From an uncultured Phascolarctobacterium sp. (lineage in GTDB: Bacteria; Bacillota; Negativicutes; Acidaminococcales; Acidaminococcaceae), in NCBI RefSeq assembly GCF_900753045.1, contig NZ_CAADXO010000029.1, positions 1 through 64,000 of the forward strand: a stretch of 64,000 nt of DNA. The letters run 5' to 3'. A program made the translations under genes and the position numbers. Numbering within the stretch: the first letter of the stretch is position 1; each line of letters begins with the position of its first letter. Shown here piece after piece: positions 8,157 to 17,470 of the stretch. The notes beneath the pieces were generated by a model, which saw only the letters and a program-made list of their open reading frames with translations, did not search any database and had not been told where the DNA came from.

Positions 8157-9700
8157 ACTACCTTATCCTTTGGAAATTTTATTTCAAATGTGGTACCAGA
8201 ACCACATTTGCTGATTACCTCGGCACTGGCGCCGTGGACACGAATAATTTCTTTGGCAATAGCAAGCCCCAGACCGGTTCCCGGAACACTGCGGCAATGC
8301 GATTTTTCAACCTTGTAAAAGCGCTCCCAGATAAAAGGTATATCCTCTTCGGGAATACCCTTGCCCTGGTCAGAAACCGTTACAAGCACGCTGCCATCGT
8401 CAAGCTTATTCGCACCTATTGATACAGTACCATTTTCCGGCGAATATTTCAAGGCATTATCGCACAAAATCATAATTAACTGTACCATTTGATCTCCGTC
8501 GCCCAAAATTTTGATATTATCGTCGGCATGAACATTAATAGTAATATTATGCTTCACGCAACGCACCGATAATTTTTCGGCGACATTACGGATGATACCG
8601 GCCAGCGGCAACTCATCCATGTTGCTCACAGTCAGCGGATCACTGGACTCCAGTCTGCTGATATCCAGCAGCTCGCGTACCATACGCTCCAGACGAACTG
8701 TTTCTTCGTTTATCAGGCCACGGTAACGCTGAATCAGATCAGTATCCGTTACCATACCGTCACAGATTGCCTCATTGTAGCCACGGATAATCGTAATCGG
8801 TGTCCGCAGCTCATGCGATACATTGGCCACAAAATCGCGGCGGATTTTTTCCGTCCGCTCCATCTTGGCAATGTAATCACCCAAATCCTTGCCTAAAGAA
8901 TTGAGCGCATTTCCCAGCTCGGCAATTTCATCATCGCCATGCACCTGCAGCCTGTGGGAATAATCTCCCGCAGCCATCGCCTGCGCATTGTCCTTCATAT
9001 CCAGCACCGGCCGGATAATCATACCTGACAGACGTTTGACTAAGAACAGACTGAAAATAATGGCAATGATACCTACAATCATAATATAAATATAAACATT
9101 TCGCAAGAATTTTTCGAAACCGCTCAAGGGCTCTATCAGCAAAATAGCGCCTGTGTGTCCTCTACCGAAGGTATAAGGAACGCCGACCAGGATTACCTGC
9201 TCCTTGTAATACGGATGATAAATCTGCGATTTGAAGGACTTCCCGGCATAAACATCATTCAGTATCACTTTAATGCGATACGATAAATTACTGCTCTTCA
9301 TATCCTGATCAAGTTTTCTGACGCTTTCCTGCAACACTTGTTGCGAAGGAGCACCATACTTAAGAAAATCCTTCATTGAAGCATTTTCTCCGGTCTCTTG
9401 TACATTTTCGTAATTAGAGGCCGCCAAAAGCTCGTAATTATCATCAAACAGCCAGATGCGTGCGCCAACCAGCTTATCTACAGCTAAAATATAACGATAA
9501 AGCATATCCCTGTCCTGCAAGCGGATGAAGGCTTCAACAGTTTCCCCCATCTCATTTCCCTTTTCGGCCAGCTCCTGCTCCTTAATCTGGAAAAAGTAGT
9601 CGGCAATCAGGTAGGATATGCCTGCTGTAATCCCCACAACGACGATAATTATGATAGTCATAAAACTATACATCAGGCGTGTGCTTAGGGATTTTTTCAT
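8153..9700 (-). CDS. Sensor histidine kinase, HAMP-HisKA-HATPase
   Basis: 515 residues. Transmembrane segments 12-34 and 202-222 flank an extracytoplasmic sensor region of about 165 residues. HAMP domain about 223-275, HisKA with phospho-acceptor His296 in VSHELRTP, then HATPase_c with N box (ILCDNALKYSPE), G1 (DQGKGIPEED) and G2 (GTGLGLAIAKEI). Layout matches the PhoR/ResE/WalK group. It starts 3 bp after the response regulator gene and pairs with it. The signal is not evident; a Pho role is possible since a pst locus lies 4 kb away, but that is inference. Confidence 0.9.
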   Translation of the reverse strand: MKKSLSTRLMYSFMTIIIIVVVGITAGISYLIADYFFQIKEQELAEKGNEMGETVEAFIRLQDRDMLYRYILAVDKLVGARIWLFDDNYELLAASNYENVQETGENASMKDFLKYGAPSQQVLQESVRKLDQDMKSSNLSYRIKVILNDVYAGKSFKSQIYHPYYKEQVILVGVPYTFGRGHTGAILLIEPLSGFEKFLRNVYIYIMIVGIIAIIFSLFLVKRLSGMIIRPVLDMKDNAQAMAAGDYSHRLQVHGDDEIAELGNALNSLGKDLGDYIAKMERTEKIRRDFVANVSHELRTPITIIRGYNEAICDGMVTDTDLIQRYRGLINEETVRLERMVRELLDISRLESSDPLTVSNMDELPLAGIIRNVAEKLSVRCVKHNITINVHADDNIKILGDGDQMVQLIMILCDNALKYSPENGTVSIGANKLDDGSVLVTVSDQGKGIPEEDIPFIWERFYKVEKSHCRSVPGTGLGLAIAKEIIRVHGASAEVISKCGSGTTFEIKFPKDKVV

Positions 9701-9703
9701 AGG

Positions 9704-10402
9704 TTATTCGTCCTTTAGCTCGAATTTATAGCCTACACCCCAGATAGTTGTAATATCCCATTTGGAATCAGGCGGAATGTTCAGTTTCTGTCTGATACGC
9801 TTGATGTGCGTATCAACAGTACGGGTATCACCGTAATAGGAATAGCCCCAGATGGTTTCCAGCAGCTGGTTGCGGCTGAAAGCCTTGCCCGGATTCGATG
9901 CCAGGCACCACAGCAGCTCCATTTCCTTAGTTGTAAAGGTCATTTTGTTGCCGAATGCAGTTACCTGATACTGGTCCATATCAATAATCAGTCCGGGATA
10001 GGTGATGCGCGAAACCTCGCCCTTCTTCTCCTGCGTGCCTGCACGGCGCAGCACAGCCTTCACGCGGGCTACTACCTCACGCGAATTGAACGGCTTGGTG
10101 ATATAGTCATCAGCGCCGATTTCCAGGCCGGCAATACGGTCATCATCATCATCCTTGGCCGTAACCATGATAATGGGCAGGTCCGACATTTTGCGCACCT
10201 GCTTGCAAACCTCAATACCGTCGAGAACGGGCATCATAATATCCAGCAGCAGAATATCCGGTTTTTCGGACTGCACCTTCAAAATTGCGGCAGCACCATC
10301 TTCGGCTTCAATAACCTCAAAGCCTTCCTTCTCAAAATATATGCGCAAGATTTCGCGAATCTGCGCTTCATCATCAGCAATTAATATTTTCTGTTTTGCC
10401 AT
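9704..10402 (-). CDS. Response regulator, OmpR/PhoB family
   Basis: 232 residues from ATG at 10402 (MAKQKILIADD), selected because AGGAG sits 8 nt upstream; a longer frame up to 10438 has no ribosome site. Receiver domain 1-120 with acidic pair D10/D11, phospho-acceptor Asp54 (LLLDIMMP), Thr in MVTAKDDD and Lys in TKPF. C-terminal winged-helix DNA-binding domain from about residue 130 ends with WGVGYKFE. First gene of the operon RR-HK-yqeG-nitrilase-dipeptidase. A TATAAT box lies near 10485-10490 upstream. Confidence 0.92.
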   Translation of the reverse strand: MAKQKILIADDEAQIREILRIYFEKEGFEVIEAEDGAAAILKVQSEKPDILLLDIMMPVLDGIEVCKQVRKMSDLPIIMVTAKDDDDDRIAGLEIGADDYITKPFNSREVVARVKAVLRRAGTQEKKGEVSRITYPGLIIDMDQYQVTAFGNKMTFTTKEMELLWCLASNPGKAFSRNQLLETIWGYSYYGDTRTVDTHIKRIRQKLNIPPDSKWDITTIWGVGYKFELKDE

Positions 10403-10620
10403 AATCATCACTCCTGCCTTTAAGCTGACCCATACCATTTATTTATCAGAGCAAACGGCAGAGTCCTACAAGATGTTCCTATAATTATAGCACAAATACT
10501 TGCTTTCTTAGTATGCTTTCACAAAAGATTTACATATATATACTGCTTTTATCATAAACGTAAACGCGAATGCATTATTTGTCACAGAAAATGCTTATAA
10601 TTTTTGTTTTAAGACAGCTA

Positions 10621-11361
10621 TTAAAGCGGCTTGAAGGCTGCCAGCAATTTTTTTCGTTCACGCCACTCGGGCAGATAGCGTTCGACAATCGCATGAAAGC
10701 GCGGTGAATGATTAGCCTCGTGCAGATGCGCCAGCTCGTGCACCACGATATATTCCAGACACTCCTGCGGCCAGCAGGCCAGCAGCGTATTCAGATTAAT
10801 GCCGCCCGTGCGCACGTTGCAGGAGCCCCAGCGCGTTTTCATACGATGCACCTTGAGCCCGGTATGACGCACGCCCATTTTCTTTTCCCATGCCTGCAGC
10901 AGCTGCTCTCCTCTGCCGAATACCTCCTGCTTATAGAAGAATTCTACAAAGGCGCATCTGGCTTTCTCACTCAGCTCACTGCGATAATAAAAGTTAACAG
11001 CGTCAGCCTGCACTTCATAGGTGCCATGCTTTTTGCCGCTGAGCAAAAAGTGCGCCGGCAAACGCTTACCCCACAGCCACACATGTTTACCGTCAAAGGG
11101 AAGCTCGCCCATGCTGTACTTCTGCTCCTGCTTTTGCTGCGACTGTGCCTGCAGCATCCGCTGCAGCTGTTGTCGCAGCCATTGCTCCCTGCTCTCTAAG
11201 AACTGCTGCACCTCGCTTAGGCTCATTCCTACGGGAGCAGTAAGAAAAATGCTGCCATCCTCTTTTATGCGCAGCGTAATATTTTTTACCAGCTTAAACC
11301 AAAGCTTTATCTTCAACCCGTGCAGGCTCAGCACGGTCTCGCGGATTATTCTGCTGTTCAC
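10621..11361 (-). CDS. YgjP/SprT-like metal-dependent hydrolase
   Basis: 246 residues, start GTG overlapping the yhaM stop (GTGA). The zinc motif HELAH near residue 204 with a downstream His (NHSPRFH) and the upstream MKTRWGSC motif are characteristic of the YgjP-like metallopeptidase domain (DUF45). Family function is poorly defined. Predicted cytoplasmic. Fourth gene in trmK-nif3-yhaM-ygjP order. Confidence 0.85.
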   Translation of the reverse strand: MNSRIIRETVLSLHGLKIKLWFKLVKNITLRIKEDGSIFLTAPVGMSLSEVQQFLESREQWLRQQLQRMLQAQSQQKQEQKYSMGELPFDGKHVWLWGKRLPAHFLLSGKKHGTYEVQADAVNFYYRSELSEKARCAFVEFFYKQEVFGRGEQLLQAWEKKMGVRHTGLKVHRMKTRWGSCNVRTGGINLNTLLACWPQECLEYIVVHELAHLHEANHSPRFHAIVERYLPEWRERKKLLAAFKPL

Positions 11362-12284
11362 AGCTTGTCTACCAGGATATTGCGTCCCAGCATACGGTTG
11401 TACTCCCAGGCACTCTTGCCGTCATGCACGTCAAACTGATTCATTACGGCGTTGATTTCGTCGGCGTAATGCACAACAAAAGCTTCACGTGTAGAGCAGG
11501 CTACCGGAGAGCCCTTTTCGTTATCGCCGTGGTGCGACAGCAGAATATGCTGCAGCTGCTCCAGACGGGAGGACGGCAAGCGCAGTTTGGCAGCTGCCTC
11601 CTGCACCATCATACAGCTCATGGTAATGTGTCCGAGCAAACGGCCTTCACTGGTATAAGGGAAGCCGATTTCTGCAGAAATTTCGCGGATTTTGCCGATG
11701 TCGTGCAGCAGAGCGCCGGCAATAACAAGATCCTTGTCTACGCCTTCAATCTGCTCGGCCAAGGCCACTGCCAGACCGGTAACATCCACAGAATGCTGCA
11801 GCAGACCGCCCAAATAAGCATGATGCATACGCATGCCTGCGGGATTAGTCACAAAGCGCTCATAGGTAGCGCCGCTGAAAATAGTTTCCAGCAGCATACG
11901 CAGTCCGGGAGTGCGTACTGCCTTGATATAATTGGCAAGCTTTGTTTTATAAGCCTCTACATCAAAATCACCATGCGGCAGCAGATTGCTGATATCATCC
12001 TGCGGCAGCAGATTTTCCAGACGCTGAATGACAACCTGCAGCGTCATATCGTTATTGAATTTGTTAATGTCAACATTACCGCCCATCATAAAGGCAGTGG
12101 GACCTTCCAGCTCACGCAGCTTGTCTACCAGCACTGCATCAAAGCAGATAAAGGCAATGCGTCCGCTGTTATCCTCCAGCATACCGCGGGCAAAAACGCC
12201 GCCGTTAGAGGAATTGCCTACCTTCTGTACCCTTACCAAAACTGCCTGACACACCTTGATGCCGGCTTTAAAATCTTTAATCAT
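11358..12284 (-). CDS. yhaM: 3'-5' exoribonuclease YhaM family protein
   Basis: 308 residues. N-terminal OB-fold-like domain (about 15-90) followed by an HD metal-dependent phosphohydrolase domain: MHHAYLGGLLQHS, LLHDIGKI and LSHHGD supply the metal ligands. Matches YhaM/CbfA, a 3'-5' exonuclease of Firmicutes that acts on RNA ends and single-stranded DNA. Lies 18 bp after the Nif3-like gene and overlaps the YgjP-like gene. Confidence 0.9.
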   Translation of the reverse strand: MIKDFKAGIKVCQAVLVRVQKVGNSSNGGVFARGMLEDNSGRIAFICFDAVLVDKLRELEGPTAFMMGGNVDINKFNNDMTLQVVIQRLENLLPQDDISNLLPHGDFDVEAYKTKLANYIKAVRTPGLRMLLETIFSGATYERFVTNPAGMRMHHAYLGGLLQHSVDVTGLAVALAEQIEGVDKDLVIAGALLHDIGKIREISAEIGFPYTSEGRLLGHITMSCMMVQEAAAKLRLPSSRLEQLQHILLSHHGDNEKGSPVACSTREAFVVHYADEINAVMNQFDVHDGKSAWEYNRMLGRNILVDKL

Positions 12285-12302
12285 TCTTCTATCACCTGTT
12301 TT

Positions 12303-13091
12303 CTATATATGCTTCAGCAGCAGTGTTTCGCGTGCTACCTGAATTGCCACATCCCAATGCTTTTCCGTAAAGCGCAGCGACAATCTGTCGGCCAGGTCAT
12401 CGAGCACCGGCAGCTCCGTCGGCTGATGGCCTGCATCGATAATGTTCAGACCGCTGAAAACAGCCTGCTGTGCCTCATGGTACTTCACATCGCCTGTCAC
12501 CAGCGTATCGGCGCCCTGCGCCAAAGCCAGCCCGATCAGATCAGCACCGGCACCGCCACAGACGGCAACACGCTTAACCTTGCGTCCTGCATCGCCTACG
12601 GTAAGATAATCGGCCTGCAGAGCCTTTTTTACGAAGACTGCAAAATCATGCAGCTTGCTCGGCTGTGCCAGCTCACCGATGCGCCCAAGTCCGCTGACAG
12701 TATCCAGCACATCCGCATCCTGCAAGCGCAGTCTTTTAGCCAGCACGCTGTTCACACCGTTTGCCACGCAATCCAGATTAGTGTGTGCGCTGTAAACAGC
12801 AACGCCGTTTTCTGCCAGCTGCAACAAAAGCTCCTGCTGCCAGTCGGCATCAGTCACATTGCCCAGCTTGTGAAAAATCGCCGGATGATGCGTAATCAGC
12901 ATATCAGCCTTTTTCGCCACCGCCTGCGTTACGGTTTCCTGCGTCATATCCAGCGCCAAAAGCAGCTTGCGTACAGGCTTATTGCGCCTGCCCAGCATCA
13001 GGCCGACATTGTCCCAGGACTCCGCCAGCTCAGGCGGTGCCATTTCATCCAGCAGGTTGATGATATCATTTACTGTCACTACGCTTGCCAT
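12303..13091 (-). CDS. Nif3-like dinuclear metal centre hexameric protein
   Basis: 262 residues. Features of the NIF3/YqfO/DUF34 family: WDNVGLMLGR near the N-terminus, metal-binding ITHHPAIFH motif, and VAVCGGAGADLIGLA plus DAGHQPTE near the C-terminus. This is the short form without the PII-like insertion. Often described as a GTP cyclohydrolase I type 2 homologue, but that activity is not established. Overlaps trmK by 26 bp, the arrangement common in Firmicutes. GGAGGTG precedes the ATG. Confidence 0.92.
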   Translation of the reverse strand: MASVVTVNDIINLLDEMAPPELAESWDNVGLMLGRRNKPVRKLLLALDMTQETVTQAVAKKADMLITHHPAIFHKLGNVTDADWQQELLLQLAENGVAVYSAHTNLDCVANGVNSVLAKRLRLQDADVLDTVSGLGRIGELAQPSKLHDFAVFVKKALQADYLTVGDAGRKVKRVAVCGGAGADLIGLALAQGADTLVTGDVKYHEAQQAVFSGLNIIDAGHQPTELPVLDDLADRLSLRFTEKHWDVAIQVARETLLLKHI

Positions 13092-13770
13092 TTTGCAGCA
13101 CCTCCAGTTCTGCTTTCAACGCTTCGATTTCCTTATACTTTTCGCTCGCGCGTGCGCGCTCGCTGCGTCCCATATTCTCCAACAGCTGTCGGCAGGTAGC
13201 AAGCTGGCGTTCCAGCTGTTTAGCCAGCAGCGGATGCTCCTGCGCGAGCAGCAGCGGGCCTACAGCACACTCTGCCGCACTGTAAGCAGGTGCAGAGCCG
13301 CGCTTAGCGACGATAATCTCATAAAAATGCGGAGCATCATCCACCAGCTCTTCGGAAGCCAGCTGCCAGCCGTGGCTGCACAGCCACGCACGCAGTGATG
13401 CGGCACCGGCCATCGGCTGCAGCACTAAAAGCTTTGCGCTCTGCGCTACCTCCATGTCATCCTCCAGAATGCTGATGATGGTAGAAGCGCCCATGCCTGC
13501 AATAGCAATGCATTCTGCTTCGCCGGGGCTTAATACCTTCAGGCCGCTTCCCTGACGCACCTCTACATGCTCATGCTGGCCGAACTGCGCCACGGTAGTG
13601 CGCGCCGCCTGGCAGGGGCCTGCGGCGATATCGCCGGCAATCGCCCGCGCAATTCTTTGCTTTTCCAACAGCCACACGGGTAAATACGCATGGTCCGTGC
13701 CGATGTCCGCCAATACGCAGCCTTGCGGCACCAGGTTGGCAATAGTTTCTAATCGTCTATCAATATGCAT
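13066..13770 (-). CDS. trmK: tRNA (adenine22-N1)-methyltransferase TrmK
   Basis: 234 residues. SAM-binding motif CVLADIGTDHAYLP near residue 18, the IAGMGASTI active-site motif near 90 and the LQPM motif near 125 fit TrmK (COG2384), which methylates A22 of certain tRNAs. C-terminal coiled-coil-like helical tail rich in Glu/Arg. AGGAGGG precedes the ATG. Head of the trmK-nif3-yhaM-ygjP series; a TGCTATAAT extended -10 lies about 100 bp upstream near 13875. Confidence 0.92.
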   Translation of the reverse strand: MHIDRRLETIANLVPQGCVLADIGTDHAYLPVWLLEKQRIARAIAGDIAAGPCQAARTTVAQFGQHEHVEVRQGSGLKVLSPGEAECIAIAGMGASTIISILEDDMEVAQSAKLLVLQPMAGAASLRAWLCSHGWQLASEELVDDAPHFYEIIVAKRGSAPAYSAAECAVGPLLLAQEHPLLAKQLERQLATCRQLLENMGRSERARASEKYKEIEALKAELEVLQNGKRSDSK

Positions 13771-13959
13771 TGCGTCCCTCCTGAATTTGCTCTAAAATCT
13801 TAGTTTTTGAATCGTGACAGCCACAGCCTTTAATATTATCCGAAGCTGTCCGGAACGTAAATACTCTAACACTTTATTATAGCACAAATTGACGAATATA
13901 GAAAACAAGTCTGCAAAGTGATGCCTGCTGCCAATGCTATGATAACTGCTGAAATAAAG

Positions 13960-13986
13960 CAAAAACCCCCGCATTGCTGCGGAGGC
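13960..13986 (-). terminator. Intrinsic terminator after phoU
   Basis: Minus-strand stem CCTCCGCA / TGCGGGGG with a 4-base loop, followed by TTTTTGCTTT; ends the pst-phoU operon. Confidence 0.85.
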
Positions 13987-14005
13987 CGTGATTGGCATTC
14001 AAAAC

Positions 14006-14653
14006 TCAGTTTTTCAATTCATTCTTCACCACGAACATTACCCATTGGGCGATATTCGTAGAATGGTCGGCAATGCGCTCCACATATTTGGCAATCATCA
14101 GATAATCCACATATTGAGGCACGTATTGCGGTTTTTGCTGCATTACAGTGGTCAGATGCTGACGCATTTCGGCAAAGTAATTGTCTACCTCATCATCGGT
14201 AGCAATAACCTTATTGGCCAGCTCCAGATCATTTTCGCTGATTGCGCTGATGCTGTCATACACCATTTGGCGCATAACCTGCAGCATAGCCATAAAATTA
14301 TCCGGCAGCGGCACAGGATCCTTTTCAATCAGTTTCAAGGTGTATTGGCTGATGTCGCTGCAATGGTCGGCAATACGCTCCATGTCACCCACCAGCTTCA
14401 GGCAGCTGGCAATCTCACGCCAGTCAGTTGCAACAGGAGTCTGTGTAAGCACCAGCTCCAGGCATTGCTTTTCAATATTTACCTCACTGTTGTCAAAATT
14501 ATCATCATCACTGATAATCTGCTGCGCTAAAGCTGCATCCTTCTGCTCCAGGTTAGCGATAACCTTGTCCAGGGTATCCTCCAGATTTACGCCCATCACG
14601 CGCACACTGTTGAGCAGCTGCTTCAGCTCCTCGTTGAATTTGTTACGTGTCAT
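14006..14653 (-). CDS. phoU: Phosphate signalling protein PhoU
   Basis: 215 residues, all-alpha, with two PhoU repeats carrying the metal-cluster motif E-R-x-x-D: MERIADHCSDI near residue 90 and VERIADHSTNI near 190. PhoU links the Pst transporter to the Pho two-component system and represses uptake and signalling when phosphate is plentiful. Last gene of pstSCAB-phoU, 23 bp after pstB. Confidence 0.95.
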   Translation of the reverse strand: MTRNKFNEELKQLLNSVRVMGVNLEDTLDKVIANLEQKDAALAQQIISDDDNFDNSEVNIEKQCLELVLTQTPVATDWREIASCLKLVGDMERIADHCSDISQYTLKLIEKDPVPLPDNFMAMLQVMRQMVYDSISAISENDLELANKVIATDDEVDNYFAEMRQHLTTVMQQKPQYVPQYVDYLMIAKYVERIADHSTNIAQWVMFVVKNELKN

Positions 14654-14676
14654 TTTATTGTTCCTTTCTCCTTACA

Positions 14677-15444
14677 TCAACCGAATCTGCCGGTAATATA
14701 TTCTTCTGTCTTCGGATTAGACGGATTAGCAAACAGCTGCTTCGTTTCGTTGAACTCAATCAGCTCGCCCAAAAGGAAGAAAGCAGTTTTATCGGAAATA
14801 CGTGCAGCCTGCTGCATATTATGCGTAACAATAACAATGGTGTAATCCTTCTTCAGCTCCAAAGCCAAATCCTCAATCTTCATTGTAGAAATCGGGTCCA
14901 GCGCACTGGTAGGCTCGTCCATGAGGATAACCTCAGGCTGCACAGCCAAAGTACGCGCAATGCACAAGCGCTGCTGCTGGCCGCCGCTCAGGCCCAGCGC
15001 ACTCTTATTCAGTCTGTCTTTAAGCTCGTCCCAGATGGCAGCCTGACGCAGACTGCGCTCTACAATCTCGTCCAGCTCGCTCTTTTTCGTCACGCCATGG
15101 ATACGCGGACCATAGGCAACGTTGTCATAAATGCTTTTCGGGAAGGGGTTAGGCTGTTGGAAGACCATGCCTACACGATGACGCAGGCTGATGGGGTCAA
15201 TCTCCGCAAAAATATCCTTGCCGTCCAGCGCAATGCTGCCTTCGATGCGAACGCCATCCTCCAGGTCATTCATTCTGTTCAGTGTTTTCAAAAAGGTGGA
15301 TTTGCCGCAGCCGGAAGGGCCGATAAGTGCGGTAATTTCCTTTTCCTTGATATCAAGATTTATTTTTTTCAACGCCTGGAATTTGCCGTAATACAAATCC
15401 AGATCCTGCACTAAAAATTTAGTTGCAGCGTTATCATTCGTCAT
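14677..15444 (-). CDS. pstB: Phosphate ABC transporter ATP-binding protein PstB
   Basis: 255 residues, full family length. Walker A GPSGCGKST near residue 42, signature LSGGQQQR near 152, Walker B VILMDEPTSALD near 172. Energises inner-membrane phosphate import through PstC/PstA. Overlaps pstA by 4 bp. Confidence 0.97.
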   Translation of the reverse strand: MTNDNAATKFLVQDLDLYYGKFQALKKINLDIKEKEITALIGPSGCGKSTFLKTLNRMNDLEDGVRIEGSIALDGKDIFAEIDPISLRHRVGMVFQQPNPFPKSIYDNVAYGPRIHGVTKKSELDEIVERSLRQAAIWDELKDRLNKSALGLSGGQQQRLCIARTLAVQPEVILMDEPTSALDPISTMKIEDLALELKKDYTIVIVTHNMQQAARISDKTAFFLLGELIEFNETKQLFANPSNPKTEEYITGRFG

Positions 15445-16325
15445 TTTCTGCTACCTCCGGTTTTTTTGTCTAAATAAGTGCTCAGGTAACGTGCGCCCAG
15501 GCTAAAGGACAGCACCAGCAGCATTAATATTGCTGAAGAAAGGTTGGCCATCTGCGCCGCATTAGCTGCCAACGCCTCGGTACGCGATGCCCAGATATGC
15601 AGTGCCAGCGTTTCGCCCGGACGGAAGGGATTCAGTGGGCAGGTCGGCGACAGCAGATTCCAGCTGTTCCAGTTGATATCGGTGCTCATACCTGCGGTAT
15701 ACAGCAGTGCTGCCGCTTCACCGAAGCCACGGCCTGCAGCCAGGATAACGCCTGTCATAATACGCGGCAGGCACGCCGGCAGCAGCACCTTGTAAATTGT
15801 CTGCCACAGCGTAGCGCCCATAGCCAGACTGCCGCGCTTATAGCCCTGCGGTAGCGATTTGAAGGCATCCTCCGTTACCGTCATAATCAGCGGAATGCTG
15901 AGGATAGAAACTGCCAGCGCACCGCTGAACAGATTCCACTGGGAGCCGGTCATCACGATAAACACCAGATAACCGAACAGGCCGACAACAATGGACGGCA
16001 GAGAGGACATCGTTTCAATACACATACGCAGGAACTTGGTGAACTTGCCCTGCTTAGCATATTCCGCCATGTAGATGCCGGCAGCAACGCCCAGAGGCAC
16101 GCTCACCAGCAGCGACAGGAAAACCAGATAAATAGTGTTGAAGAACAAATTACCGATGCCGCTGCCCTCAAAGGATACCAGACTCCAGCTGAAATCCTTG
16201 AAGCCGTTGATAATAACATACAGGGCAAAGGCTACGAGCAGCAGGATAAAGAAGCCTGCTACGCAATAAAACACAGCTGTCATCAGCTTATCAATAAACT
16301 TTGCACGCGCTATACTGTCGTTCAT
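15441..16325 (-). CDS. pstA: Phosphate ABC transporter permease PstA
   Basis: 294 residues with six hydrophobic segments; the first at about 15-40. Contains the EAA-type cytoplasmic loop (AMGATLWQTIYKVLLPACLPRIMTG, about 185-209). Forms the membrane channel with PstC. Overlaps pstC and pstB by 4 bp each (ATGA), indicating coupled translation. Confidence 0.95.
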   Translation of the reverse strand: MNDSIARAKFIDKLMTAVFYCVAGFFILLLVAFALYVIINGFKDFSWSLVSFEGSGIGNLFFNTIYLVFLSLLVSVPLGVAAGIYMAEYAKQGKFTKFLRMCIETMSSLPSIVVGLFGYLVFIVMTGSQWNLFSGALAVSILSIPLIMTVTEDAFKSLPQGYKRGSLAMGATLWQTIYKVLLPACLPRIMTGVILAAGRGFGEAAALLYTAGMSTDINWNSWNLLSPTCPLNPFRPGETLALHIWASRTEALAANAAQMANLSSAILMLLVLSFSLGARYLSTYLDKKTGGSRK

Positions 16326-17227
16326 GCCTGCTTCCCTCCTTTAGCAGTTAAAAAGTGGATAGCAAAGATGCAGGCCAGAGAGATAATGAACAGCAGCAGC
16401 GCCATCGTCCACAAGGCGATATTGTATTCGCTGCCCTCCATTGCGCCGCCCATATCTGCCGCAATCGCCGCCGTCAGATTGTTGGTCGGAGAAAGCAGAG
16501 AGGTCGGAAAAGCACGCATCTTGCCGATAACCATTGCTACAGCCAGTGCTTCACCGAAGGCACGCGCCAAACCCAGGATAACTGCCGTCATCAGCCCGGT
16601 GACTGCCGCAGGCACTACCACCTTGGCGATAGTCTGCCAACGGGTTGCTCCCAAACCATAGGAAGCAGCGCGGTAGCTTTTGGGAATGCTGCGCAGTGCA
16701 TCTGCCGCCAAGCTGGTGATGGTCGGGAAAATCATAACCGCCAGCACAATGCCTGCCGCTAATACGGAAAAGCCGAAGCGCAGGTTGAAAATATTTTTAA
16801 TCAGCGGTACCAAAATTGTCAGGCCGATCCAGCCGTAAACTACGGAAGGAATGCCAACAAAAATTTCCACAGCCGGTTGGACAAAGCGCTTGCCCAGCTC
16901 AGGCGAAATCTCCGTCATAAAAATTGCGGTTGCCAGGCTGAAAGGTGTAGCAATCGCCAGCGCCAATGCGCAGGTAATAACAGAACCGAAGATGAAGATG
17001 GCTGCGCCAACCTTGCCGCCGCCCTCAGCGCTGTCACTCGGCGCCCAATCTGCCGAAAAAAGAAACTCTGCAATACTGTGGTTGTAGGTAGTAAATGTGC
17101 CTACGCCCTTGTAGCACAGGAAAGCGCCGATAGACAGCGTCAGTACAATGAGCGCCAGACCGCAGCCGGTAATAATGTAGCGCCACAACGCATCCTGCCT
17201 ATAAGCATTTGTTGTAACCTGTTGCAT
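16322..17227 (-). CDS. pstC: Phosphate ABC transporter permease PstC
   Basis: 301 residues, multi-spanning inner-membrane protein. EAA-type loop at GLGATRWQTIAKVVVPAAV (about 195-213), followed by the conserved GLARAFGEALAVAMVIG. Separated from pstS by 243 bp of hairpin-rich DNA, unlike the overlapping pstC-A-B junctions. Confidence 0.95.
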   Translation of the reverse strand: MQQVTTNAYRQDALWRYIITGCGLALIVLTLSIGAFLCYKGVGTFTTYNHSIAEFLFSADWAPSDSAEGGGKVGAAIFIFGSVITCALALAIATPFSLATAIFMTEISPELGKRFVQPAVEIFVGIPSVVYGWIGLTILVPLIKNIFNLRFGFSVLAAGIVLAVMIFPTITSLAADALRSIPKSYRAASYGLGATRWQTIAKVVVPAAVTGLMTAVILGLARAFGEALAVAMVIGKMRAFPTSLLSPTNNLTAAIAADMGGAMEGSEYNIALWTMALLLFIISLACIFAIHFLTAKGGKQA

Positions 17228-17276
17228 AAACTATTCTCCTCTGATGTAACTCGTAAGTATGTCTTTCGTAAAACTA

Positions 17277-17467
17277 AAGGCTATGCAGAGGCTCGCAGCT
17301 GATAACTTTACCAGCTCCTGCCCGGCACAGCCTTGATATTTATTCTAAAGGGGATGAGAAGACCGGTAAGACGCACTCTTGGCGTATGCTGTCTTCCTGC
17401 TTCTCGTTTAGATGGAAGCGTAATAATTGTCTTGGGATTGACGCAGATGCGTCATTGTCGAAATCCC
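17277..17467 (-). other. Intercistronic stem-loops between pstS and pstC
   Basis: Three inverted repeats in the 243-bp gap: 17434-17467 (GGGATT/AATCCC enclosing the palindrome TGACGCAGATGCGTCA), 17356-17405 (GAGAAG/CTTCTC with inner pairs) and 17277-17334 (AAGGCT/AGCCTT with an inner CAGCT/AGCTG). None has a strong T-tract, so they look like transcript-stabilising or partial-termination elements. Confidence 0.55.
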
Positions 17468-17470
17468 CGG

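Noticed and set aside
11424..13199. Plus-strand open frame of 591 codons
   Set aside because: Antisense to yhaM, the Nif3-like gene and trmK; composition (many His, Gln, Cys) is that of a reverse-strand shadow.
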